Notes: generated by a model not told the origin, from the sequence alone. Positions 33,198 through 43,535 are shown, counted from the stretch's first letter. The stretch is 64,000 bases of DNA from JBBIRW01 sp037441565 (GCA_037441565.1 JBBIRW010000001.1:124001-188000), one strand, 5' to 3'. Made by a program: numbers and translations.

Positions 33198-33472
33198 AAA
33201 TCCTCAGGAATATCCTGATTGTTATCCTTACCATTTTCATAATAACATTTTCCATAAAAAATAATCAGCCTGTAAAGATAGTTTATTATTTTGGAATAGA
33301 AACAGGAGAAATTCCTCTTTATATTGTAATCATTACATCTTTTCTGATCGGGGTCATAACAGGAATTATCTGTTCATTATCAGCTATGATAAAGGGCAGG
33401 ATAGAAATAAAAAGGAAAGAGAGAAGAATAAAAGAACTTGAAGAGTTACAAAAGGAGAGATCAACAAATTAG
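33191..33472 (+). CDS. lapA: LapA-domain small membrane protein
   Basis: This 93-residue protein has two transmembrane helices (about 5-20 and 45-66) joined by a short periplasmic loop with the family motif NNQPVKIVYYFG, and a basic, Glu/Lys-rich cytoplasmic helix at the C-terminus. LapA (DUF1049) in other bacteria takes part in regulating lipopolysaccharide synthesis through LpxC turnover. No LapB is adjacent here. Confidence 0.82.
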   Translation: MLKILRNILIVILTIFIITFSIKNNQPVKIVYYFGIETGEIPLYIVIITSFLIGVITGIICSLSAMIKGRIEIKRKERRIKELEELQKERSTN

Positions 33473-33511
33473 AATTTAATTGTGCCATAACAAAGCTATC
33501 AATGGATTATT

Positions 33512-34792
33512 ATGGAAAAGATGAGGATCTTAAATTTAGAGCTTAGGAAGCTCCTTTATTTAGTTTTAATAATTATTACGACTGCCATAGATGTTAATTC
33601 AAAAACCTATCTGGGAAACAAGCTGGAAAAAGAACTAAAAGAAAAAAACATCGCAGTAAAGGCAAAAAAGGAAAGATGTTTAGTAAAGGAAATAAGATTC
33701 TGGTCTGATAAGAATTATACAAGGGTTGTTGTTGATATCGATGGAAGATTGGAATTTAGATACAGATTGCTGAAGAGAGACAAAAGTATTGATTTACCGC
33801 CACGTCTTTATATTGATCTCATTAATGCAAGGATAAGCTCATCGATCAGGGAACCAATTCTGATCGAAAATAATCTGTTAAAGAGGATAAGGGCCGCACA
33901 GCATACATCTGAAGTTGTGAGAATTGTTCTGGATATTGAGAGGATAGACAATTATAGAATATTTGCACTCGAAGAACCTTTAAGAATTATTATAGATGTA
34001 TATAGGAGTGAAAAGAGTGGGGAAGAGATAAAAGAAATTATTGAGAAGGAAGAAAAAGAGGTCAAAGAAAAAGGAAAAGGTAATGCAGATGATCTATCAG
34101 CAGTTATCAAAAAAATCGTTATCGATCCAGGGCATGGTGGTAAGGATTCAGGTGCGATAGGGGTTAATGGATTGATGGAGAAAGATCTTGTCCTTGATAT
34201 ATCGTTAATGCTTAAAGAAATGATAGAAAAGGAGCTGGGTATTTCAGCTATCCTGACAAGAGATGATGATAGATATCTATCGCTTGAAGAGAGAACAGCA
34301 ATAGCAAATATTCAAAATGCTGATATTTTCATTTCAATTCATGCCAATTCAAGCCCAAAGAGAAACACGAAGGGTGTTGAAACATATTTTCTGAGCCTTA
34401 CAAAGGATCCCGAAGCCATGCGTGTTGCAGCAAGGGAGAATGCTATTTCTTTAAAGAAACTTGATGATTTGCAGCTTATTTTGAATGATCTTATGTTTAA
34501 TTCAAAGATAAAGGAAAGCAGCACGCTTGCTTCATATATTCAAAAATCAATAATACTCAATCTCAATGGAAGATATTCAGATGTAAATGATCTTGGTGTG
34601 AAGCAGGCACCCTTTTATGTTCTCATAGGGGCAAAAATGCCTTCAGTTCTCGTTGAAGTATCATTTATAAGTAATCCCATCGAGGGAAAAAGATTGGAGA
34701 GCAGGGAATACAGGAGAAAGATTGCAAGGGGGATATTAGAGGGGATCAAAAATTATATAGAGCATACAGAGATGGCGTATAATAGAAATTAG
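33512..34792 (+). CDS. amiC: periplasmic N-acetylmuramoyl-L-alanine amidase (AMIN + Amidase_3)
   Basis: This 426-residue protein cleaves peptide side chains from peptidoglycan during cell separation. It has an N-terminal hydrophobic signal, an AMIN domain (about 50-160, EIRFWSDKNYTRVVVDI, RIRAAQHTSEVVRIVLDI), a charged Glu/Lys linker, and a zinc amidase domain. Zinc and catalytic residues lie in IDPGHGGKDSGA, GLMEKD, SIHANS and VLVEVSFISNP. Length and layout match AmiC. Confidence 0.92.
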   Translation: MEKMRILNLELRKLLYLVLIIITTAIDVNSKTYLGNKLEKELKEKNIAVKAKKERCLVKEIRFWSDKNYTRVVVDIDGRLEFRYRLLKRDKSIDLPPRLYIDLINARISSSIREPILIENNLLKRIRAAQHTSEVVRIVLDIERIDNYRIFALEEPLRIIIDVYRSEKSGEEIKEIIEKEEKEVKEKGKGNADDLSAVIKKIVIDPGHGGKDSGAIGVNGLMEKDLVLDISLMLKEMIEKELGISAILTRDDDRYLSLEERTAIANIQNADIFISIHANSSPKRNTKGVETYFLSLTKDPEAMRVAARENAISLKKLDDLQLILNDLMFNSKIKESSTLASYIQKSIILNLNGRYSDVNDLGVKQAPFYVLIGAKMPSVLVEVSFISNPIEGKRLESREYRRKIARGILEGIKNYIEHTEMAYNRN

Positions 34793-34817
34793 ATAGATCC
34801 TCAGGAATTTATTAGAA

Positions 34818-37502
34818 ATGTATGCTTCTTTTGAGCTAAGAAAGGATATAGATGGATTAATATCAATTATTGGAGGAAAGGGGGGAGAGCTCCTTTCCAG
34901 TGTAAAAGAGTACCTGAGAAAGGGATATGAGCTGATACATACACGCCATCGTTTGGGTGGATCCGGATCAGATACCGTAATGGCACATACCTATCTTGTT
35001 GATCGTGCAATAAAAAGGATCTTCGAAAAATCCTGCATGGATAATTGCGAATCAACCGGATCTTCAGCAGAGGGTATTACTCTAATAGCCACAGGGGGGT
35101 ATGGAAGAGGTGAGCTTTACCCTCATTCGGACATTGATCTGCTTTTTATCCATAGAAAAAGGATCAATACTACCCTGGAGAGGATTGCAAAAGACATCCT
35201 TTATATCCTCTGGGATTCGGGACTTGATGTTGGATATAGCATAAAAACAATAAGCAACTGCATAAAACAGTGCAGCACCGATTTTACCGTGAGGACAAGC
35301 TTACTTGATTCAAGATACCTTGCAGGTGATAGGGATCTTTATAGGAAATTTGAGGATGATGTAATGAGTGCCGTATATCGAAAGAGGCTGAGGGCTTTCA
35401 TCGAAGATAAGATAAAAGCAATGGAAATGCGCCACAGAAAATATGGCGACACAGTTTATATTCTCGAACCTCATATAAAAGATGGGAAGGGGGGTCTCAG
35501 GGATATACATGCCGCAATCTGGATTTCGAGACTTACACATGATGCTGATAAGCCCCAGCACCTTCAGAGGGCCGGCCTTCTGCTTAATAGGGAGAGGAGG
35601 GAACTGGAGGAAGCATGGGAATTCATGAGGAAATTACGATGCGAGATTCACTATCTCAGCGGGAGGAAAAATGACCAGCTTATATTTGAATTCCAGGAGA
35701 AGATCGCCAGAAATCTCGGCTATTTTGATGATGAAAAAACAAAAGCTGTGGAAAAATTCATAAGTGATTACTACAGGCACGCATCCAACATCCATTATAT
35801 AACGGGAAGAATTATAGAAAGATGTCTAAAGGAAAACAGACATGAGGAAAAAAAGCGCCTCTGCTCCAGCAAAAAGATTTTGGGCAGGGGGATCTTTTTA
35901 ATTGATAATGAAATACATATCTCTAACGAACATGTTAATAAAGATCCACTTATTATGATTCATGCTTTCTATATTTCTGATTCTCATGGAATTCCTATAT
36001 CAAGTAAATCTCTTGACATAATCAGAGAGAGGGTTCATCTCTTTAAAGAGGATGTAATAAATTCCAGCAGTGCGAGGGATATTTTCTTTAAAATAATCAA
36101 CGGTAAGAATCCAGGCAAAATTCTCTCCGAAATGAATAAACTTGGTATACTTCAGGCGATGATTCCGGAATTTGGAAAGCTTTTTTGCAAAGCTCAGTAT
36201 GATCTTTATCATGTATATACAATTGATACACATTCAATTTATACTGTTTGTGAAATTAAAAAAGTTCTTGATGGAAAATATGAAGAAGAATTTCCACTGT
36301 TAACCCAGATAGGAAAGGAGATAAGATGGAAGGATGTTCTTATTCTTTCCTGCCTGTTGCATGATATAGGAAAAGGTGAAGGTAACAACCATTCTGAAAA
36401 GGGAGCCATGATAGTCAGGAATCTTGCAAAGAGATGGAATATGTCGGAAGAAAGAGCGGAACTTCTTGAATTTCTTGTGAGAAAACATCTTTACATGTCT
36501 GAGATTGCGCAGAGAAGAGACCTTCACGATCCAAAGCTTGTACTTCAGTTTTCAAAGGCCATAGGCGATGTGGAAAGATTAAAATATCTCTACCTCCTCA
36601 CCTTTTCAGATCTCAGGGCGGTCGGGCCGAGGGTATGGAATGAATGGAAGGGTATGTTGATCCAGGAGCTGTATCTTAAAGCTTATGAGATTCTCGAAAG
36701 CGGCGAGGATATATTGAAGAGGCTTGAAGAAAAGGGTCTCGAGACAAGAAGGGAGGTTGAAAGACTGCTTTCTCCTCCCTACTCTATTGAAGAAATTGAC
36801 GAATTTCTTGATAACATGTCTCCTTCTTATCTTATCTCAACAAGTCCTTCCTCCATATGCAAACATTTTCTTGCTGATAAAAAAAGGGGCTCCAATCCAC
36901 TGCTCACCGAAGTAGAATCATTTCCAGATAAAGGATATTCGGAGGTTATAATTTCAACCGATGACCGAATGGGGCTTTTTTCAATTATCACTGGATGTAT
37001 GGCAGCCAATTCAATCAATATCCTTGGTGCACAGATTTATACTGGAAAGGATGGACGGGTAATAGATGTTTTTCAGGTTAACAGTCCATTGAAGGAAGCA
37101 ATTATAGATGAAAGGAAATGGAAGGTTCTTGAAAAGGATCTTCTGGACACGCTTGAAGGAAGAATAAAGATTGAAGAACTCCTCGCCCGTAAAAGAAAAC
37201 CCTCATCTGTTAAAGATAGGGTGCCACCGAAGACGCCAACCAGGATAGAGATAGATAATACTGTCTCAGATGCATATACGGTGATCGATATTTATACAGT
37301 TGACAGGGTTGGTTTGTTATATGATATTACAAGCACTATGGCAAAACTGGGACTATACATATTTGTGGCAAAGATATCTACAAAAGTTGATCAGGTGGCA
37401 GATGTTTTTTATGTGAGGGATAAATTTGGATGGAAGATTATGGATCAGGGAAGAATAGAGGATATAAAGAAGGAGTTATATAAGGTAATTGATGGATTTT
37501 GA
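34818..37502 (+). CDS. glnD: bifunctional uridylyltransferase/uridylyl-removing enzyme (PII modification)
   Basis: This 894-residue glutamine sensor uridylylates PII under nitrogen limitation and removes UMP when glutamine is plentiful. The nucleotidyltransferase motif GGYGRGELYPHSDIDLLFI lies near residue 93. A GlnE/GlnD helical domain and an HD domain (LSCLLHDIGKG) follow, and two C-terminal ACT domains begin at about residues 705 and 815 (DRMGLFSIITG, DRVGLLYDITS). Length is typical. No glnB gene lies nearby. It overlaps the recombinase gene by 11 nt. Confidence 0.95.
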   Translation: MYASFELRKDIDGLISIIGGKGGELLSSVKEYLRKGYELIHTRHRLGGSGSDTVMAHTYLVDRAIKRIFEKSCMDNCESTGSSAEGITLIATGGYGRGELYPHSDIDLLFIHRKRINTTLERIAKDILYILWDSGLDVGYSIKTISNCIKQCSTDFTVRTSLLDSRYLAGDRDLYRKFEDDVMSAVYRKRLRAFIEDKIKAMEMRHRKYGDTVYILEPHIKDGKGGLRDIHAAIWISRLTHDADKPQHLQRAGLLLNRERRELEEAWEFMRKLRCEIHYLSGRKNDQLIFEFQEKIARNLGYFDDEKTKAVEKFISDYYRHASNIHYITGRIIERCLKENRHEEKKRLCSSKKILGRGIFLIDNEIHISNEHVNKDPLIMIHAFYISDSHGIPISSKSLDIIRERVHLFKEDVINSSSARDIFFKIINGKNPGKILSEMNKLGILQAMIPEFGKLFCKAQYDLYHVYTIDTHSIYTVCEIKKVLDGKYEEEFPLLTQIGKEIRWKDVLILSCLLHDIGKGEGNNHSEKGAMIVRNLAKRWNMSEERAELLEFLVRKHLYMSEIAQRRDLHDPKLVLQFSKAIGDVERLKYLYLLTFSDLRAVGPRVWNEWKGMLIQELYLKAYEILESGEDILKRLEEKGLETRREVERLLSPPYSIEEIDEFLDNMSPSYLISTSPSSICKHFLADKKRGSNPLLTEVESFPDKGYSEVIISTDDRMGLFSIITGCMAANSINILGAQIYTGKDGRVIDVFQVNSPLKEAIIDERKWKVLEKDLLDTLEGRIKIEELLARKRKPSSVKDRVPPKTPTRIEIDNTVSDAYTVIDIYTVDRVGLLYDITSTMAKLGLYIFVAKISTKVDQVADVFYVRDKFGWKIMDQGRIEDIKKELYKVIDGF

Positions 37503-38385
37503 AGAGATATATGAAAGATATATCCAATATCTTCTTGTCGAAAAGGGACTTTCCAGAAATACAATTACAGCATATTCATCTGATGTATGGCAGTACATCA
37601 GTTTCTTGAAAGATCAAGGGATCAGGAAACCTGATAAAATTGACCACTTTATTATCCGATCCTATCTTATGGAACTTAACAGATGCGGCATCGAGCAGCA
37701 ATCAATTGCAAGGAAGCTTTCGGTAATAAGAAATTTCCACAGGTATATGTTAAAGGAGGGATTCTCGGAAAATGATCCATCAGTGGTTGTGGATTCTCCA
37801 AAGATTAAAAGGGACCTCCCTGATGTTCTTACCTATGACGAGGTCTTACGGATTCTTGCTTCTCCTGATATATCCTCTCCACTTGGGTCGAGGGATGCAG
37901 CAATGATCGAGCTGATGTATGCATCAGGTCTAAGGGTAACTGAGCTTGTAACACTCACAATGGATCAGATAGACTTGGAATTGGGGTATATAAGGATTAT
38001 GGGAAAGGGGGCGAAGGAAAGGATAGTTCCAATAGGGGATGAAGCGCTGGAGAAAATTAGGCACTATATTCAAAATTTCAGGGGAAAAATCCTTAACGGG
38101 AAAAAATCATCCTACTTGTTCATTACATCAAGGGGGAGGAAAATAACAAGGCAATCCTTCTGGATGAGATTAAAAATGTATGCAAGAAGGGCTGGAATAA
38201 GCAGGAGAATTACACCCCATATGATAAGACATTCCTTTGCCACACACCTCCTGCAGGGAGGGGCGGATCTTAGATCTGTTCAGATGATGCTCGGTCACAC
38301 TGATATATCAACCACCCAGATCTACACACATATTACAATGGAAAGACTCAGGGAAATCCATAGAAGATATCATCCAAGATCATAG
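37492..38385 (+). CDS. xerD: tyrosine recombinase of the XerC/XerD family
   Basis: This 297-residue recombinase resolves chromosome dimers at dif. It has a SAM-like core-binding domain (YLLVEKGLSRNTITAYSSD) and a catalytic domain with the full set of residues: Arg in ASGLRVTEL, Lys in KGAKERIVP, HxxR in HMIRHSFATHLL, His in LGHTDIS and the nucleophile Tyr in TTQIYTH. Its housekeeping setting and length favour Xer over a phage integrase. XerC versus XerD is not separable by eye. I chose the ATG after AAGG rather than the TTG one codon earlier. Confidence 0.92.
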   Translation: MDFEEIYERYIQYLLVEKGLSRNTITAYSSDVWQYISFLKDQGIRKPDKIDHFIIRSYLMELNRCGIEQQSIARKLSVIRNFHRYMLKEGFSENDPSVVVDSPKIKRDLPDVLTYDEVLRILASPDISSPLGSRDAAMIELMYASGLRVTELVTLTMDQIDLELGYIRIMGKGAKERIVPIGDEALEKIRHYIQNFRGKILNGKKSSYLFITSRGRKITRQSFWMRLKMYARRAGISRRITPHMIRHSFATHLLQGGADLRSVQMMLGHTDISTTQIYTHITMERLREIHRRYHPRS

Positions 38386-38393
38386 AGTTCTCA

Positions 38394-41009
38394 ATGCAGA
38401 TTATTACAACACATATAAATGCTGACTTCGACACCCTCGCCTCAATGCTCGCTGCAAAAAAGCTCTATCCTGATGCAAAGATTGTATTTCCTGGATCACA
38501 GGACAGGACTCTGAGAGATTTCATAATAAAGAGTGCTGGATATATGATAGATCTGGAAAAGGCAAAGAACATAGACCTTAAAAAAGTTAAAAGGCTTATT
38601 CTTGTGGATGTGAGACAAAAAAGCAGAATAGGCATTTTTTCAGAGCTTGTGGATAGGGGAGGTGTTGAAATACATATCTATGATCATCATCCATCAACCG
38701 ATGATGATATAAAAGGTGATTTTGAAGTGGTAAAACCTGTTGGCTCAACAACAACCATACTTACCCATATCCTTAAAGAGAGGGGTATTGAGATCACACC
38801 TGATGAGGCAACAGTTTTTATGCTTGGTATATACGAAGACACTGGCTCGCTACTATTTCCATCCACAACGGAGGAAGATTTTACAGCTGCTGCATACTTA
38901 CTCTCAAAAGGTGCAAATTTATCGGTGGTCTCAAGCATGTTAGCAAAGGAGATTACATCAGTGCAGATAGATCTACTGCACCAGTTGATTAAAAGTATGG
39001 AGAAGTATAATTTCGGAGGTATAGAGGTCACTGTTGCTGAATGTTTCTCCGACGAGTTTATTCCTGACTTTGCTGTAATTGTTCAAAAGATGATGGCAAT
39101 GGAAGACTTAAAGGTGCTTCTTGCAATCGCAAGAATGGGAGACAGGGTTGTTGTTGTTGGAAGAAGCAGAGAAAAGGGGGTAAATATAGGTGAGCTTATG
39201 AACACCATAGGCGGAGGTGGTCATCCAACAGCAGGTTCTGCTTCAGTAAAATCAGCGCATGTTGAAGAGATAAAGGAAAGGTTGCTTGGATATTTAAGGG
39301 AATTTACAGGAGCTGGGAAAAAGGCAAGGGATATGATGTTTTTTCCTGTTAAAACTGTTGATTACAGAGCAACAGTTCATGAGGCGTCCGAAATACTTTC
39401 AAGATACAATATAAATGCGACTGCCGTTGTTGATGGCGATAAGGTGGTCGGGATTATTTCAAGACAGATTATAGAAAGGGCAAGGCATCACGGGCTGGAA
39501 AATCTTCCTGTAAGGGATTATATGATTACAGAATTTGAAACTGTATCTCCTGACTCATCTATTGAGGAGATCACGAGAATAATCATAAAAAATAATCAAC
39601 GTTTCTTGCCTGTACTGAAAGATAACAAGATTGTTGGTGCTATAACAAGGACGGATCTTTTAAGATTTTACGGAGAAATGGAGATCCTTAACAATGTTGA
39701 TTCTGAATCCCAGGAGTTAAAAAGGGATCTTTCACAGACCCTTGAAAAGGTTTTATCACCTCGAATTCTTGAGCTTTTAAAAAGAGCAGGATCAATTGCA
39801 GAATCCATGTCTTTTACTGCATATGTTGTTGGTGGATTTGTAAGAGATCTTTTACTCGGGGTTGAAAACCTTGATATTGATATAGTTGTCGAGGGAGAAG
39901 GGATTGCCTTTGCCAGAAATCTTGCAGAATCTTACGGAGCGAGGATGAAGCCACATATGAAATTCGGCACAGCTCGTGTTATCTGGCCCGATGGTTTTTC
40001 ACTGGATGTTGCAACAGCTCGTCTTGAATATTATCAATCACCAGGTGCACTTCCTACAATCGAGAGGGGTTCAATAAAGCTTGATCTTTACAGAAGGGAT
40101 TTCACAATCAATACACTTGCAATCAAGTTGAACCCCGAGGGATGGGGAAATATAATAGATTTCTTTGGCGGTCAAAAGGATCTTAAAGAAAGGGTTATAA
40201 GAGTATTACACAATCTCAGTTTTGTTGAGGATCCTACACGTATATTCAGAGCAATAAGGCTTTCGGAAAGACTTGGTTTCCAGATAAGTAAACATACGCT
40301 GAATCTAATGAAAAACGCTATAAAACTCGAACTTCTCGATAAAGTATCCGGTAAAAGGTTATTTCAGGAACTTTTTCATATCCTTGAAGAAGATGGATAT
40401 GTTGAGTGTATAAGAAGATTGCACCAGATTGACGCACTTCGATTCCTTCACAGGGAATTAAGATTTAATGAAGAGGTGGAAAGGTTGTTTGAATCAATAG
40501 AAAATGTAATTTCATGGTATGAACTTCTTTACAGAAAAGAAGTTGTAAATAAATCAAAGATTCGGTTTTATGCACTTACAGATTTTCTTGATGTGGAGAA
40601 TTTGAAGGAAATGCTTGATTGTCTGGAAGTTATGGGTAGTATAAGAAGAAATTTGTTTGATGAGAAACTCGCTGCTGAAGAGAAAAGGATCCAGCTTGAA
40701 GGAATGAGGGAGATCAGTGGGAGCGAGATATATAATGCTATGATGCCACTTAGTCTTGAGGGGCAACTGTTCATTCTTGCTAAGACAAAAGAGGAAAAGG
40801 TGAGAAGGGCTATATCCTACTTCTTTACAAGATTAAAGGATTTGAAGACTGAGCTTACAGGAAAGGACCTGATAAGGATGGGATTCAGGGAGGGGCCGGT
40901 TATTGGAAGGATATTGAGGGAGCTTCTCGAGGCCAGATTAAATTGTGAGATCCTATCAAGAAGTGATGAGGAGAATTATGTAAGGAGATATTACGGGGTT
41001 GACAGTTAA
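38394..41009 (+). CDS. DHH phosphoesterase - CBS pair - tRNA nucleotidyltransferase fusion
   Basis: This 871-residue multidomain protein has three parts. Residues 1-300 form a DHH/DHHA1 phosphoesterase (HINADFDTLAS, DVRQKS, YDHHPS, GGGGHPTAGSASV). Residues about 310-430 form two CBS domains (MMFFPVKTVDYRATVHEA, YMITEFETVSPDSSIEE). The last part is a class II tRNA nucleotidyltransferase/poly(A) polymerase head (YVVGGFVRDLLLGVENLDIDIVVEG, RRDFTINTLAI, EDPTRIFRAIRLSERLGF). It probably adds CCA or its A to tRNA ends, which fits the absence of encoded CCA in the two tRNA genes here. The DHH part could degrade oligonucleotides or cyclic dinucleotides; CBS domains bind adenine nucleotides. Confidence 0.9.
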   Translation: MQIITTHINADFDTLASMLAAKKLYPDAKIVFPGSQDRTLRDFIIKSAGYMIDLEKAKNIDLKKVKRLILVDVRQKSRIGIFSELVDRGGVEIHIYDHHPSTDDDIKGDFEVVKPVGSTTTILTHILKERGIEITPDEATVFMLGIYEDTGSLLFPSTTEEDFTAAAYLLSKGANLSVVSSMLAKEITSVQIDLLHQLIKSMEKYNFGGIEVTVAECFSDEFIPDFAVIVQKMMAMEDLKVLLAIARMGDRVVVVGRSREKGVNIGELMNTIGGGGHPTAGSASVKSAHVEEIKERLLGYLREFTGAGKKARDMMFFPVKTVDYRATVHEASEILSRYNINATAVVDGDKVVGIISRQIIERARHHGLENLPVRDYMITEFETVSPDSSIEEITRIIIKNNQRFLPVLKDNKIVGAITRTDLLRFYGEMEILNNVDSESQELKRDLSQTLEKVLSPRILELLKRAGSIAESMSFTAYVVGGFVRDLLLGVENLDIDIVVEGEGIAFARNLAESYGARMKPHMKFGTARVIWPDGFSLDVATARLEYYQSPGALPTIERGSIKLDLYRRDFTINTLAIKLNPEGWGNIIDFFGGQKDLKERVIRVLHNLSFVEDPTRIFRAIRLSERLGFQISKHTLNLMKNAIKLELLDKVSGKRLFQELFHILEEDGYVECIRRLHQIDALRFLHRELRFNEEVERLFESIENVISWYELLYRKEVVNKSKIRFYALTDFLDVENLKEMLDCLEVMGSIRRNLFDEKLAAEEKRIQLEGMREISGSEIYNAMMPLSLEGQLFILAKTKEEKVRRAISYFFTRLKDLKTELTGKDLIRMGFREGPVIGRILRELLEARLNCEILSRSDEENYVRRYYGVDS

Positions 41010-41036
41010 AATAACCTCTGATAGAAAAAATGGAAT

Positions 41037-41741
41037 ATGCAAAGCATGCTTCAGGAAATATTAATAGCAATTGTTCCTGTTCTTCTCGCAATAACGCTCC
41101 ATGAAGTGGCACACGGATATATTGCCTATATCCTTGGTGATCCCACTGCAAAGATGATGGGCAGACTCACACTTAATCCATTACATCACATTGATATATT
41201 TGGCACCATACTCCTTCCATTTTTTCTTTACTACATTTCTGGTGGCAGAGTGGTTTTTGGTTATGCAAAGCCTGTTCCTGTTAATTTTTATAATCTCAGA
41301 AATCCAAAGAGGGATATGATTTGGGTTTCAGGAGCAGGTCCTGCAACGAACATTATGCTGGCACTGCTAAGCGCATTTTTGTTTCATATTATTACATATT
41401 TATATCCCGAGCTTATTCACTTCGTTAATCATCCAGGAATGCTTTATTATAAGGGCGGATGGATCGACTTTTTTCTTGTACCGCTTTTATTGATGATGGT
41501 TGTCTCCGTAGAAATAAATATCTTGCTCGCATTCTTTAACCTTATTCCAATTCCACCTGTCGATGGAGGGAGGGTTCTTGTTGGTCTCCTTCCGGAAAGA
41601 TACTCACGTCTTCTGGAACAGGTTGAACCTATAGGTATAATATTAATTGCTTCGATCCTTATATTCAATCCACTGGGGATTATAAATAGATTATTCTGGC
41701 CAGCGATAGATTTATTTAGAAAATTGCTCCTCTGGTATTAG
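41037..41741 (+). CDS. site-2 protease family (M50) membrane metalloprotease
   Basis: This 234-residue integral membrane protein carries the zinc motif LHEVAHGYIAY in its first helix region and the second motif LIPIPPVDGGRVL. About five to six transmembrane segments are visible. It belongs to the short YwhC-like S2P group without PDZ domain, whose substrates are unknown. The gene sits immediately before trpS, a common arrangement in Geobacter-like genomes. The ribosome-binding site is poor. Confidence 0.9.
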   Translation: MQSMLQEILIAIVPVLLAITLHEVAHGYIAYILGDPTAKMMGRLTLNPLHHIDIFGTILLPFFLYYISGGRVVFGYAKPVPVNFYNLRNPKRDMIWVSGAGPATNIMLALLSAFLFHIITYLYPELIHFVNHPGMLYYKGGWIDFFLVPLLLMMVVSVEINILLAFFNLIPIPPVDGGRVLVGLLPERYSRLLEQVEPIGIILIASILIFNPLGIINRLFWPAIDLFRKLLLWY

Positions 41742-41769
41742 GAGATTTTATACCTTCAGGAGGAAAGAG

Positions 41770-42759
41770 ATGAAGAAAGTTGTTCTCAGCGGAAACAGAC
41801 CAACAGGAAGGCTTCATCTTGGCCATCTTTTCGGTGCACTCGATAACTGGGTCAAACTACAGGAAAGTTATAGATGTTTCTTTTTTGCTGCAGACTGGCA
41901 TGCACTGACAACCGAATATGCAAATCCTGAGACGATAAAGAAAAATACCTTTGAGATGTTTATTGACTGGTTTAGTGCTGGGATAGATCCGGAAAAGAGT
42001 GTAATCTTTATACAATCAGAAGTAAAACAGCATGCCGAGCTCCATATTTTACTTTCAATGATAACTCCGCTGGGATGGCTCGAAAGGGTTCCAAGCTACA
42101 AAGAAATCCAGCAGGAACTGAAGGATAGAGATCTCAACACATATGGATTTCTTGGTTATCCTCTTCTTCAGACCGCTGATATATTAATATACAATGCTGA
42201 TTATGTTCCTGTTGGTGTTGATCAGGTTCCACATATAGAACTTGCCAGGGAGATAGCAAGAAGATTTAATTACCTATACGGTAATGTTTTTAAGGAACCC
42301 CATGCCCTTCTTACAGAAGTTCCTAAGGTACCAGGAACGGATGGAAGAAAAATGAGCAAGAGCTATGGAAATGCAATATACCTTACAGATTCTGACGAAG
42401 AGATAAAAAAGAAGATACTCCACATGATTACTGATCCGAACAGAAAAAGGAGACTTGATCCAGGTGAGCCAGAAGTCTGCCCTGTCTTCTGGTTGCATAA
42501 AATATTCACAGATGATGAAAAAAGACAAGATCTCGCCAGTGGTTGTAGAACAGCTTCCATAGGCTGTGTTGATTGTAAATCTGTTTTAATTAACAATGTT
42601 ATAAGATTTATCGAGCCGATAAGGGAGAGGAGAGTTGAGATTGAAAAACACATTGATGAAATTCCTATGATTATTGAGGAGGGCAACAGAAAGGCAAGAG
42701 AGGTGGCAGAAAAAACAATGGAAGTAGTCAGAGAAACAGTTTTTGGTTCTGCACGATGA
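41770..42759 (+). CDS. trpS: tryptophanyl-tRNA synthetase
   Basis: This 329-residue class I synthetase charges tRNA-Trp. The HIGH-type motif is TGRLHLGHLFGAL, KMSKS is GRKMSKSYGNA, and YPLLQTADILIYNAD forms the Trp pocket. The length fits the bacterial form. It has a strong ribosome-binding site (AGGAGG). Its stop overlaps the scpA start (ATGA). Confidence 0.96.
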   Translation: MKKVVLSGNRPTGRLHLGHLFGALDNWVKLQESYRCFFFAADWHALTTEYANPETIKKNTFEMFIDWFSAGIDPEKSVIFIQSEVKQHAELHILLSMITPLGWLERVPSYKEIQQELKDRDLNTYGFLGYPLLQTADILIYNADYVPVGVDQVPHIELAREIARRFNYLYGNVFKEPHALLTEVPKVPGTDGRKMSKSYGNAIYLTDSDEEIKKKILHMITDPNRKRRLDPGEPEVCPVFWLHKIFTDDEKRQDLASGCRTASIGCVDCKSVLINNVIRFIEPIRERRVEIEKHIDEIPMIIEEGNRKAREVAEKTMEVVRETVFGSAR

Positions 42760-43535
42760 ATTCAGCTCCCAAGATTAAACTTGAAATATTTGAAGGTCCT
42801 CTTGATCTTCTCCTGCATTTAATAAAAAAGAATGAAGTTGATATCAGAGATATTCCTGTTGCAGTGATAACAAAGCAATATATGGAGTATCTTGAATTAA
42901 TGAGATTTCTCAATCTTGAAATTGCGGGTGAATTTCTGGTTATGGCATCCACCCTTTTATATCTGAAATCAAGAATGTTGCTTCCTGAAGAAAGGGAGGA
43001 TGATGAGGAAGAGATCGAAGATCCAAGAAAGGAACTCGTAGAGCGATTGCTTGAATATAAAAAATTCAAGGATCTGGCAGAACTTCTGGAAAAGAGGAAA
43101 TTAGTAAACAGGGATGTCTTTGTAAGGGAAACTGCATATAATGCAATCAAGGATGAAATGCATGTTGAGGTTTCGCTTTTTGATCTGCTTGATGCATTCA
43201 GAAGAATTATGGAGAGATCCAAGTTCTCTGAGATTTATGAATTTGTTAGTGAAAAAATAAACATAAAAGAGGTAATGCTATCAATTGTTCAGAAATTGGA
43301 GAATGGTAAAAAACAATTTGATGAGCTTTTTGATAGCAGCTATACAAAGGAACATATTATAGCAACTTTCATAGCGATTCTCGAACTTGCAAAGATTTCT
43401 CTCATTCGCATATATCAGTTTGAGCTCTTCGGCCCTATTTACATAACTCTCCTCGTTAGTGCTGAAATTTGCAGGAAAATAATTTCTGAAATAGGAGACG
43501 AAATTGGAGAGGGATACCCTGAAATCAATAATTGA
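42756..43535 (+). CDS. scpA: segregation and condensation protein A
   Basis: This 259-residue kleisin bridges SMC heads and binds ScpB. The N-terminal motif LEIFEGPLDLLLHLIKKNEVDIRDIPV is diagnostic, followed by a Glu-rich acidic linker (EEREDDEEEIEDP) and a C-terminal winged helix. It overlaps scpB by 32 nt, indicating coupled translation of the two partners. Confidence 0.94.
   Translation: MNSAPKIKLEIFEGPLDLLLHLIKKNEVDIRDIPVAVITKQYMEYLELMRFLNLEIAGEFLVMASTLLYLKSRMLLPEEREDDEEEIEDPRKELVERLLEYKKFKDLAELLEKRKLVNRDVFVRETAYNAIKDEMHVEVSLFDLLDAFRRIMERSKFSEIYEFVSEKINIKEVMLSIVQKLENGKKQFDELFDSSYTKEHIIATFIAILELAKISLIRIYQFELFGPIYITLLVSAEICRKIISEIGDEIGEGYPEINN

Noticed and set aside
37492..38385. The tyrosine recombinase as a sign of a phage or genomic island
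   Set aside because: It overlaps glnD and is embedded in conserved housekeeping genes, and its length and motifs are those of Xer proteins.
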